Source: Campylobacterota bacterium (GTDB taxonomy: Bacteria > Campylobacterota > Campylobacteria > Campylobacterales > Sulfurovaceae). Taken from it: 57,735 nucleotides of DNA. The notes under the pieces are model-generated. The model saw nothing but the letters and a program-made list of their open reading frames with translations. It was not told the DNA's origin and did no database searches. A program made the translations under genes and the position numbers. The DNA is taken from positions 1 to 57,735 of the forward strand of contig QKDN01000057.1 of NCBI GenBank assembly GCA_003252535.1, given 5' to 3'. This document shows positions 18,828 through 26,009 of the stretch, one piece after another. Every line of letters starts with the position of its first letter. The stretch's first letter is position 1.

Positions 18828-20663
18828 TTATTTGATCCCGGTGATCGGACCGAGTACGCCGACGAAAGACTCTTTCTCATCGTTGCTGGCGCCTTCGACC
18901 TTCTCCATCGGGTGCTGGGTGACAGCGGTCATATAGGAGTAGCCGTTGATATTCTTGTGCCAGAATATCGAAGTGGTCTCGGCATCGAGCGGCGTGGTAA
19001 GGAGCCTTGTGAGCTCTTGGGTCTTGACGTTATAGCTCCAGACCATATTGTTCTTGTGCATGGAGCTGTCCTCGCCGATGAAGAGGAGATCGGTCCCTTC
19101 GAGGAAGGTGAGGTTGTCCGGGTTGGAGATGTTCTCGAGATCACAGGTGTTGCCGTCGCTGTCTTCGTCGATGGCTTTGCCGTTGAGGACGGCGCTCATC
19201 GTCGTAGCAGTATAGTTGCCGTCGACATCGAGGGCATAGAGGGCACCGCATGGGTTGTAATCAAGCTTCACGTCGTTGTTGCCACCGATATCGTACTTGC
19301 TGTTGGCCTCGCCATTTTTCTTGTGATCCTCCATGCCGCGTGCTACCTCGCTCATGGCGATATAGAGCTTATTGTTGGCCGCGTCGTAAGTGATCCCTTC
19401 TTCTTTTCTGAACTCGGTCGTAGCTCCCACAAGCGCCGCATATCTTCTGGTCTCGAGGAGCGCGGCAGCTTGCTCCATACCGCTTTTGACCTTCAGACAT
19501 TCGAAATAGGCACTTGCATTGACCGCAGTGTATCCGCTCGGGCATTCGCCTGTCGTAGAGTTCCCATCGGCACTGTCGAAGAGGTCGCTGAAGAGCGGAG
19601 CGTCGTTCGTCTCGACATCACCGTCGGGGTCAAGGATCGCTTTGATCTCGCTGTCGGTCGCATGGGCGAGCTTGATCCATGAGATGTTCGCGCTGCCGCC
19701 GTTCGCCTGGCTGGTCTGTGTCCACTTGGCGGCATAGAGGGTCCCTGCACCGAGCTCTTCCGCATTGTCCGCTTTGAACATGAAGAGTCCCACGTTCGTA
19801 CCGTCATCGCTCATATAGACAGTCTTCTTATCCGGCATTACGAATGAAAGCTCGTGTGAGAATCTCCCCATCGCATAATGCTTGGCATAGAGGGCGTTGC
19901 CGTTGGCGTCGATCGTTACCTCAGGTGTCCACCCGTAATAGTACGGGGACATCCTGGTAGCGTCGTTGCCCCAGAACTTCGCTACTTCGTTGTAGTAGAC
20001 CTCTTCGCCGTCCCATGCGCCACTGACTACGAGACCCGTCGAGGCATTGATATCCTTTTCTACCGCTCTCGCATCGATCTCGTACTCCTCGCTGCCGAGG
20101 TGTGAGTTCCACGGTGTGGTCTGACCTGCACAGTGGACGAAACCGCCGAACCCTTCTTTCTGCGAGACGAACTCCATCGAGTTCTCCTTGACGCTGAGCG
20201 TGCCGGTGGCTGCATCCTGCTCGAGCTCTACCTTGTACATCGCGCCGACCTGGCATTCGAACTGCGACACCATATAGAGTTTGCCGTTCTTCTGAAGGAT
20301 GGAGCTGTGATCAAGTCCTGAACCCACACCTGAGTTGGTCCCGTTGCATATATAGGGCGAGCCGTCATCGAAAGTGATGGGAGTGTCGTGATGGTCTTTG
20401 ACCAGGCCGAATATCTCGTTGTTGTTGCTGTCGCCCGTAGCCAGGAGCTTTGTGAACGATATCGCCTGTGTCTCTCCGCCTACGCTCACTTCAGTCGTGG
20501 AACGGAGCTCTTTTTGCGAGTCCCCCTCGGGAACGGCTATACCTGTAAATGATACATCCGATGATACGTTTGATACACTGCTTCCATTGGAGCTTCCGCA
20601 GCCGACCGCTATCATCGATATGACAGCGATAGAGGCACCCATGCCGATATATGTCGTTCTCAT
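18828..20663 (-). CDS. PhoX-like (DUF839) lipoprotein phosphatase
   Basis: 611 aa from the second ATG (20663), which has AAAGGA 5-6 bases upstream; the first ATG (20669) is too close to that site. The lipobox is SMIAVGC (Cys about 22). The body matches the PhoX/DUF839 beta-propeller: DHSSILQKNGKLYMVSQFEC, WTPEV, KHYAMGRFSHE, VYMSDDGTNVGLFMF, PDNLTFLEGTDLLFIGED. PhoX enzymes are Ca/Fe-dependent alkaline phosphatases that free phosphate from organic esters. Most are Tat-exported; this one uses a lipoprotein-type signal without an RR motif. Its pairing with a dihaem lipoprotein is unusual. Confidence 0.75.
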   Translation of the reverse strand: MRTTYIGMGASIAVISMIAVGCGSSNGSSVSNVSSDVSFTGIAVPEGDSQKELRSTTEVSVGGETQAISFTKLLATGDSNNNEIFGLVKDHHDTPITFDDGSPYICNGTNSGVGSGLDHSSILQKNGKLYMVSQFECQVGAMYKVELEQDAATGTLSVKENSMEFVSQKEGFGGFVHCAGQTTPWNSHLGSEEYEIDARAVEKDINASTGLVVSGAWDGEEVYYNEVAKFWGNDATRMSPYYYGWTPEVTIDANGNALYAKHYAMGRFSHELSFVMPDKKTVYMSDDGTNVGLFMFKADNAEELGAGTLYAAKWTQTSQANGGSANISWIKLAHATDSEIKAILDPDGDVETNDAPLFSDLFDSADGNSTTGECPSGYTAVNASAYFECLKVKSGMEQAAALLETRRYAALVGATTEFRKEEGITYDAANNKLYIAMSEVARGMEDHKKNGEANSKYDIGGNNDVKLDYNPCGALYALDVDGNYTATTMSAVLNGKAIDEDSDGNTCDLENISNPDNLTFLEGTDLLFIGEDSSMHKNNMVWSYNVKTQELTRLLTTPLDAETTSIFWHKNINGYSYMTAVTQHPMEKVEGASNDEKESFVGVLGPITGIK

Positions 20664-20702
20664 AGTCATCCTTTTGTGTTGTGGTTTACGCTCGGCATGG
20701 TA

Positions 20703-20738
20703 GTGACAAAGTATAACAATACCATTACATCCGGTTAC
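20703..20738 (-). promoter_or_regulatory. helically phased direct repeats upstream of phoX-like gene
   Basis: On the minus strand four copies of a TGTNAY-like half site (GTAAC, GTAAT, GTTAT, GTCAC) occur at steps of 10, 11 and 10 bases. Pho boxes are tandem CTGTNAN units with an 11-base period, so this may be a PhoB-type activator site. The match to the known C. jejuni pho box is poor. An overlapping inverted repeat GGTTACAA-N10-TTGTAACC lies at 20733-20758. Confidence 0.4.
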
Positions 20739-20865
20739 AAAACGGCAGCATTGTAACCATATCCATCCTATGGTTTTGCTGCCAAAAACTATATAAACTT
20801 GCTTTAACGGTTTTGATAGTATAGTTTGTCTTGACTAGAAATACCCTCAATACAAAGGAACCGAT

Positions 20866-21165
20866 ATGGAGATCAAACAATGTACTACTTTGCAAGAGGC
20901 AAGAGAGGAGATCGACAAGCTCGATGAGGAGATCGTCACGCTGATCGCCAGGAGAAATGCCTATATCAAGCAGATAGCCCACTTCAAGAACTCCATCGAT
21001 GAGGTCAAGGCCCAGGACCGTATCGGTGATGTCATCTCCCGTGTCAGGGAGCAGGCGATCGCACAGGGGCTCTCCCCCAATCTCATTACCGATCTCTATG
21101 TGAGGATGATCGATTCGATGGTGGAGAGCGAAGTCGCCGAGTTCAAGAACGCCAAAACCTACTGA
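20866..21165 (+). CDS. AroQ-class chorismate mutase / PchB-like protein
   Basis: 99 aa, all helical. The AroQ fold is shown by REEIDKLDEEIVTLIARRN, YIKQIAHFK and the C-terminal helix. The N-terminal CTTLQEAREEID and the overall length are closer to PchB (isochorismate-pyruvate lyase) than to enteric chorismate mutase. No salicylate or aromatic genes are nearby, so the reaction, chorismate to prephenate or isochorismate lysis, stays open. AAAGGAA precedes the start. The 3' end overlaps the convergent membrane-protein gene by 7 bases. Confidence 0.8.
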   Translation: MEIKQCTTLQEAREEIDKLDEEIVTLIARRNAYIKQIAHFKNSIDEVKAQDRIGDVISRVREQAIAQGLSPNLITDLYVRMIDSMVESEVAEFKNAKTY

Positions 21166-21815
21166 TCCCCTCTCCATAGCGCCACACCCAGATATTCGGC
21201 GAGTATCCGGGCCTCTTCCTGGAGTTTGTCCGCCCCGTTGTGATCTACGATATTGATCCGCGCTCCGTCCTTGAGGACGAGATTGAGCTCATAGCTGTAG
21301 TAGGAGCTGTTCTTTGTACGGACATACTCCCTGACCAGCTGCAGGGCATGGATCTTCTCCAGCCTTACGAAGTCTTTGAGCTGACTTTTGTCGAGATATT
21401 CGTCGGGCGAATCGGTCCCGAGGTAGTAGTAGCCCCTCCGCCTGTCAAAGACGATGGGCCTGCTCCCCGTCCGCATCATATATCCCCCTCCCGATGTAAA
21501 GATCACTCCCATGAGCAGCAGCACATAGTCGTCTTCGTCCATCTGGGCAAAGTCTCCCGGTGCAGTGGGAAAATCGAAAAAATAGAGCATCCCGACTCCC
21601 GCCAGGAAGAAGACGGAGTAGAAGAGGAGCGCCCCGACGGTAGGTTTGAACAGGTATTTGTCCCCCGAGCGTACCAGCCGGTGGGTGACGAAGTTCGCGC
21701 CGCCGCTTTTGAGCGGGTGCCATTCTGTCCTGCGCGCTACGGGATCGTCCCTGTATTCGGAAGGGACGGGATAGGAGTCCGAAGGGGTAAAGAAACTCTG
21801 GATACTGTCGAACAT
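21159..21815 (-). CDS. membrane protein of unknown function
   Basis: 218 aa, not recognised. Two adjacent transmembrane helices (about 60-80 and 94-112) are flanked by a basic N-terminal cytosolic part and a C-terminal beta-rich part (RGYYYLG, SYYSYELNLVLKDGARINIVDH). The layout resembles small bacterial PH-like membrane proteins that read a two-helix hairpin plus beta domain, but I cannot assign a family. A strong GGAGGT site supports the start at 21815. It is divergent from the DUF2231 gene. Confidence 0.65.
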   Translation of the reverse strand: MFDSIQSFFTPSDSYPVPSEYRDDPVARRTEWHPLKSGGANFVTHRLVRSGDKYLFKPTVGALLFYSVFFLAGVGMLYFFDFPTAPGDFAQMDEDDYVLLLMGVIFTSGGGYMMRTGSRPIVFDRRRGYYYLGTDSPDEYLDKSQLKDFVRLEKIHALQLVREYVRTKNSSYYSYELNLVLKDGARINIVDHNGADKLQEEARILAEYLGVALWRGDQ

Positions 21816-21894
21816 GACTGAACCTCCATATTATCGATCAAAAAGCTACAAAAATACTCATATCTTGACGAAGTTTCGATAAATGTAATTGATT

Positions 21895-21924
21895 TTGTAA
21901 GCTTAACAAATGCTATGATATAAT
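21895..21924 (+). promoter_or_regulatory. promoter of the DUF2231 gene
   Basis: TTGTAA at 21895-21900, 18 bases, TATAAT at 21919-21924. The start of transcription should be near 21931, directly before a leader hairpin. Confidence 0.55.
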
Positions 21925-21940
21925 TTTCTCTATTAATTCC

Positions 21941-21968
21941 GAGGCACTTGCACGAGTGCAGGTACCTC
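21941..21968 (+). other. 5' leader stem-loop before the DUF2231 gene
   Basis: GAGGCACTTGCAC and GTGCAGGTACCTC pair at 11 of 13 positions around a 2-base loop. It lies at the very 5' end of the predicted mRNA and 8 bases before the ribosome site, so it could stabilise the message or modulate translation. Confidence 0.5.
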
Positions 21969-21988
21969 AAGCCAAAAAGGAGACAACT

Positions 21989-22927
21989 GTGGATTTTTCG
22001 TCGATCAATCTAGCTAATCTACCCATCACTTCCGAGCTGACCGAACTCATAGGCAATCTTGTCAAACAGATACCGGTTGAAGTCCCGACCATGCTGCACC
22101 CGCCGCTTGTACACTTCGCCATCGTACTTCCGGTGATCATCGTACTGCTTGAGATATTCAATGTCTTTGCGAAGATGACAAGTGACAGCGAAGCTCCGAG
22201 AGGTAAGACCGTCAGTGCGCTTTCGTTCTTCCTGATCATTCTGCTCGTGATCGTAGCGATAGGCGCATATGCGACTGGATCGGTCGACGGTGCGAATGTA
22301 GTCGAAGACCTCAGTAAAGAAGGACAGACAGACCTGCATGACCACAAGATCATCGGCGCTTATATTGTCCTTTCATCGATTCTTCTCCTTATCTTCAAGT
22401 TCATATCGTTCGTAGGTACGAAGACGAGAGTGCTTTTCCTGGTTCTCGCGATCGGGTTCACGGCGCTTGTCATGAAGCAGGGCAAAATGGGCGGCGAGCT
22501 GGTCTATGAACACGGAGCCAATGTCAAGAAGGTGCAAGAGCTTGGTGAACAGCTTTTCGATACCCAGGAAGAGCTCGAGACGCTCAAGAGCGAAAAGAGC
22601 GCGGCAAGCCAGAGCTCAACAGACCTCGAAGGGAAAGTAAAAGAGCTCGAAACGCAGAAGAAAGCTCTCGAAGATGAGGTAACAACCCTCAAGACGAAGC
22701 TGGACGATACGACGAAATCTCTCGAAGAGAAGGCGGCTGCATCGCTCAAAGAGGCTGAGGAGAAAGCTGCGAACGCTCTCAGGGCCGCAGAGGACAAAGC
22801 CAACGCTACGATCGACAGGATCAAAGCTGAGGCCGCCAAGGCTGTCGAAGCTGCCAAAAAAGCAGCGACCCCTGAGCCTGAACCGGATACAGCCCCAGCA
22901 TCTGCGGGCGGTATGCAGGCGGAGTAA
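21989..22927 (+). CDS. DUF2231 membrane protein with C-terminal coiled coil
   Basis: 312 aa from GTG 21989, chosen for AAGGAG at 21977-21982; the upstream ATG at 21956 has no site. After a short N terminus comes a DUF2231-like four-helix membrane unit (HPPLVHFAIVLPVIIVLLEI, two helices, DHKIIGAYIVLSSILLLIF). A long coiled coil of about 110 residues follows, with Ala/Lys/Glu repeats (EEKAANALRAAEDKAN) and a Pro/Glu tail. DUF2231 proteins are inner-membrane proteins of unknown job. The coiled coil probably spans the periplasm or docks partners. A terminator follows, so the gene stands alone. Confidence 0.75.
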   Translation: MDFSSINLANLPITSELTELIGNLVKQIPVEVPTMLHPPLVHFAIVLPVIIVLLEIFNVFAKMTSDSEAPRGKTVSALSFFLIILLVIVAIGAYATGSVDGANVVEDLSKEGQTDLHDHKIIGAYIVLSSILLLIFKFISFVGTKTRVLFLVLAIGFTALVMKQGKMGGELVYEHGANVKKVQELGEQLFDTQEELETLKSEKSAASQSSTDLEGKVKELETQKKALEDEVTTLKTKLDDTTKSLEEKAAASLKEAEEKAANALRAAEDKANATIDRIKAEAAKAVEAAKKAATPEPEPDTAPASAGGMQAE

Positions 22928-22939
22928 TCCTGCCTCTCC

Positions 22940-22964
22940 CGCAGCTCTCTTCCCGGGAGCTGCG
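22940..22964 (+). terminator. hairpin after the DUF2231 gene
   Basis: CGCAGCTC and GAGCTGCG form an 8-bp stem with a 9-base loop, 13 bases after the stop. A second small hairpin (ACAGGA-N5-TCCTGT) followed by TTCTTC comes just after and may complete termination. Confidence 0.65.
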
Positions 22965-23062
22965 AACTCTTCACAGGAATTACTCCTGTTTCTTCAAAAA
23001 TCTGTTTTCATTAGCTTCAAATAAAAAGTATGGATGACTCTATGATCTAGAAGTCGCTTACA

Positions 23063-23407
23063 TTGAAGGAATTACTGGATCGTGATCGATTTGACATTGA
23101 GAAGCACTTATTTGTAGGACATAGAAAATGTGAAAATTATTCCTTCAGTCCACATATTTGAGCCGAATATTATTTTGATGACACAAGGGATATTTTTACC
23201 GCTATTCCCGATAAAGATAGTCTTTCCAGTGGTAATATCGATTTGGAGAATTTTTTACAAAATATGATTTCTGTATTTGAAAGTAGCTATTTTTTTGTAT
23301 TTGCCGATAAAGCAAATATCAGTGTTGAAAGTAGAAAATATCTAAATTTGATTTTTCAAGGCAATTATGACAAATTGAAAAACCATGGTATTCAATATCT
23401 ATCATAA
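23063..23407 (+). pseudogene. gene remnant broken by an in-frame TGA
   Basis: One continuous frame runs from a TTG at 23063 to TAA at 23405-23407 (115 codons) with a single internal TGA at 23159-23161. The part after it reads as a normal AT-rich protein (AEYYFDDTRDIFTAIPDKDS, then a helical stretch ending HGIQYLS). The part before it (KELLDRDRFDIEKHLFVGH) is in the same frame. I do not recognise the family. There is no good ribosome site, and an in-frame TAG lies just upstream, so this looks like the 3' half of a lost gene. A sequence error at the TGA is the alternative. Confidence 0.5.
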
Positions 23408-23457
23408 GTTGAGACAATGAAGATTGGGTTCGGTTTATTGCATTGGGATAGGTATAT

Positions 23458-23895
23458 CTAGTATCGAGTGACTTGAGGTACCACACATCTACCACACATA
23501 TTGGCAGCATGTCCACGATAACCAAACTTCTCTTCACCGCTTACTATATCGATTGCCAATCCATCCTGAGTGTTTTGTCCTGTTTCTTCAGATGTCCAGT
23601 AATATCGACAGTAAGTTTTGGAATCGATAGTTTCATATTGAAGTAAATTGTGAACTTCGGTTCTGGTTGGTAACCTCCAATTTGTATAACCAAATTTTGT
23701 AAGCTGCGCACATCTTTTCTTGGCTGCATCCAGACCATCGCCTTCTACCCATTTATAAGCTCGGTAGCTATACTCATGTTGAAATGGATCTTGATCTTCC
23801 CATACAATTTTCTCCGAGACATTGTTATTATGCTTTATTTCAGGCTTCGTACATCCAAGTATAAAAATTGAAAAGATCGTTAGAATGTATTTCAT
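23458..23895 (-). CDS. DUF1566-type lipoprotein
   Basis: 145 aa. The lipoprotein signal is MKYILTIFSIFILGC. The core has the DUF1566/Lcl-like pattern: AKKRCAQLTKFGYTNWRLPT, RTEVHNLL, YCRYYWTSEE, and a C-terminal GHAANMCGRCVV with paired cysteines. This fold resembles FGE-sulfatase/C-type lectin modules and is common in exported proteins of unknown job. It lies 9 bases after the broken Sel1-type gene and was probably co-transcribed with it. It is AT-rich compared with neighbours. Confidence 0.7.
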   Translation of the reverse strand: MKYILTIFSIFILGCTKPEIKHNNNVSEKIVWEDQDPFQHEYSYRAYKWVEGDGLDAAKKRCAQLTKFGYTNWRLPTRTEVHNLLQYETIDSKTYCRYYWTSEETGQNTQDGLAIDIVSGEEKFGYRGHAANMCGRCVVPQVTRY

Positions 23896-23904
23896 GGTAA
23901 CCCG

Positions 23905-24711
23905 TTAGTATTCTATAAAAATTATACGCTTTGCAATGAGATGATTTTGTTTTCTTTCATCAAAGAGATCACTTTCAACACATGCATCGGTATAGCGTAT
24001 ATTGTGTAGACAGGAGATAACAGAATATTTTTTATACTCTTTCATACTCTTTTGCACAACATACCCTTCTCTATAGAGCTCTCTTAGAAGATCACATGCT
24101 TCGTACTCTTTGCCACTACAAGCTTTTTTCAGTAGATCGATACCATTTTTCTTGATTTCAACGGGATAAAATCCCTAGACATACTCTTTACCCAGATGAT
24201 AGCATCCTGCACCGTTCTTATTGTTTTCACATGCTTTTTTCTTCAGCACTATCGACTCTTCTCCCTCATAAAACTGCGACAAGAGTCCACAGGTAGAAGC
24301 ATCATGCCTACATGCTATGGCAAAATATTTTTTGCTCAACTTCTTATCTTTTTTATTGATAGAGAACCCTTTGCTGTCTCGAAATATCGTTTGAAACTCA
24401 AGGCTATAGAGTCGTCCTAATGAGAGACATGATTTGATATGTCCTTTATCACAAAGTCCTTCAAGCATATCGATCGCTTCATGATAATCGGTTTTTGGAG
24501 TATCCTGGACAATGTATGTAATAGCCTTTTGTCTGCAACTCTCCAGATCACCGCTCTCACAATATGCCTGAAGATGCATATCCTTTCGCTCTCTTATTTG
24601 ATGTGATTTTACTTCGCACATTTTGCTGTCATAAGTGTTGCAGATTGCAGGAATCGATTCTCTACCAGATAATAAAGTAATCATCGTAATCCAAAACATC
24701 AGTTGTTTCAT
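23905..24711 (-). pseudogene. Sel1/Hcp-like cysteine-rich repeat protein, broken by a TAG
   Basis: Starts at ATG 24711 with a signal-like MKQLMFWITMITLLSG. Cys-containing helical repeats follow (CDKGHIKSCLSLGRLYSL, ACENNKNGAGCYHLGKEY), as in Sel1-like and Helicobacter cysteine-rich (Hcp) proteins. A TAG at 24175-24177 stops translation at about residue 178. The same frame continues for 89 more codons with further repeat sequence (LLKKACSGKEYEACDLLREL) to TAA at 23905-23907. The reading frame and family pattern persist through the stop, so the gene was recently intact. Upstream in-frame codons to 25068 run into the zinc-ribbon gene and are not real. Confidence 0.75.
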
Positions 24712-24808
24712 TCGTACCTTTCCATGTAAGTGATTATTGCATTGTTTGTTATAGTTGCAGTGCGCCTTCATGTTAAACGGCGTACGCTTCATCGACACAG
24801 CGACAGAG

Positions 24809-24828
24809 ATTCCCGTTTTCACGGGAAT
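24809..24828. repeat. dRS3-like palindrome
   Basis: ATTCCC-N8-GGGAAT, exactly the form of the 20-bp dRS3 element known from Neisseria. It lies in a 206-base gap (24712-24917) that also holds a second perfect palindrome, AATCTAC-G-GTAGATT at 24851-24865. No gene is visible in the gap. Confidence 0.6.
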
Positions 24829-24887
24829 GACAAAGCGGGTTTCGAGACGCAATCTACGGTAGATTTCTACTGCATGGATAGCAGCCA

Positions 24888-24902
24888 GCGGGGCAGACCC
24901 GC
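24888..24902 (-). terminator. hairpin after the TelA operon
   Basis: GCGGG-GCAGA-CCCGC lies 15 bases past the stop of the last gene of the leftward operon. The stem is short and lacks a T tract, so termination is only possible. Confidence 0.35.
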
Positions 24903-24917
24903 AAACAACAGAACTTT

Positions 24918-26000
24918 TTAGTGCTGGTTGCTGAAGTAGCTGATGGCTGCGATGGCGAGGATGATGCCGATGACGAGTGCGGCGATCTTGAAGTAGCTGT
25001 AGGGTCTCTCCCCCACCACTTTGCCGGTTGCGCCGTTGATGGCGTATTCGTAGAGCTTGCCGTTCCATTTGAACGATGCGGTCCAGACGGGGTAGAGGGT
25101 CGATTTGTAGGCGATATTGTAGTAACGGGTATCTTTGCCGTCGATCCTCTGCTCATCCCCGCCGATATCGGCGCGGATCTTCTGATCGATCGTGAAGCCC
25201 ATGATGTTCTTGGCATTCTCGAAACAGCTGTCGATATCGATGGTGTGCTCCTGGGACTCGAAGCCGCTGAGATACCCCTCTTTGAACAGCTTGAGGGAGC
25301 CGGTGCTCCAGGGGCCGAGGCTGTCGAGGAGCGACCTGTTGTAGAGTTTGGTGGCGGTGACGACGACATCTTTGAAGTCCGCGCTTACCGTGCCGCTGGC
25401 ATACGACCACTCGGTGCGCCGTTCCTGGGTCTGTACATCCCTGCTCTGGCCGTTCTCCACGACCGTTTTGGTGACGGTGACATAGTAATAATCCCCACGC
25501 TGACCGCTGTAGGAGGTGGTGGTGTCGCTGTCGTAGTTCCAGTGGGGGAAGTAGTACCCCTCGAGCTTCTTCCCTTCATCGAGGTATTTGGCAAATGCGC
25601 TGGGGGCGAACCATCTCGAGCCTGCCCAGTTGCGGAAGAGCTCCGAGGCTCTTTTCTGCCCTATGGAGAACGGGATGATGCTGTCGGGTTCGATCGCCTT
25701 GATCGGTTCGGTGACGATGGGGGTAGCGCAGTGGGTACAGTGGGAAGAGAGCTGATACGCTTCGAAGCTCATCCCTACGCCGCATTTTTTGCATGAGAGC
25801 TCTTTTTTGACAGATGGATCAACGCTCTCGTTGTCTTCGTTCCTGGGGGCTCGCTGGAAGTCGAAAGAGTGAACCTCCCCTTCGTTCTCGATCGTGCTCT
25901 GGGTTTGACAGAAAGGGCACTCCAAAGCCCCCTCATTGGGGCTGTAGAGCTGGGATGCCCCGCAGCTCGGACATGGGAAATAGACTGCGTTCGGGGTCAT
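24918..26000 (-). CDS. zinc-ribbon membrane protein of the TelA operon
   Basis: 360 aa. Two Cys4 zinc ribbons lie at the N terminus: CPSCG with CPFC (about 10-35) and CKKCG with CTHC (about 74-98). A beta-rich middle follows (GYYFPHWNYDSDTTTSYSG, PVWTASFKWNGKLYEYAING). One C-terminal transmembrane helix (IAALVIGIILAIAAISYF) anchors it with the ribbons in the cytosol. It is the third gene of a TelA-SPFH-zinc-ribbon operon. This grouping is known from comparative work on tellurite/toxic-anion-type stress islands. No enzymatic motif is seen, so it is probably a scaffold or sensor. Confidence 0.75.
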   Translation of the reverse strand: MTPNAVYFPCPSCGASQLYSPNEGALECPFCQTQSTIENEGEVHSFDFQRAPRNEDNESVDPSVKKELSCKKCGVGMSFEAYQLSSHCTHCATPIVTEPIKAIEPDSIIPFSIGQKRASELFRNWAGSRWFAPSAFAKYLDEGKKLEGYYFPHWNYDSDTTTSYSGQRGDYYYVTVTKTVVENGQSRDVQTQERRTEWSYASGTVSADFKDVVVTATKLYNRSLLDSLGPWSTGSLKLFKEGYLSGFESQEHTIDIDSCFENAKNIMGFTIDQKIRADIGGDEQRIDGKDTRYYNIAYKSTLYPVWTASFKWNGKLYEYAINGATGKVVGERPYSYFKIAALVIGIILAIAAISYFSNQH

Positions 26001-26009
26001 GGGAAACCT

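Noticed and set aside
17832-19682. A 616-aa plus-strand frame across the cytochrome and PhoX-like genes
   Set aside because: Both minus-strand genes have haem sites, lipoboxes and ribosome sites; the opposite frame has none and spans both.
24175-24177. TAG read through or recoded as pyrrolysine
   Set aside because: No pyl genes or special context in view, and a TGA break in the neighbour suggests decay; mutation or error is preferred.
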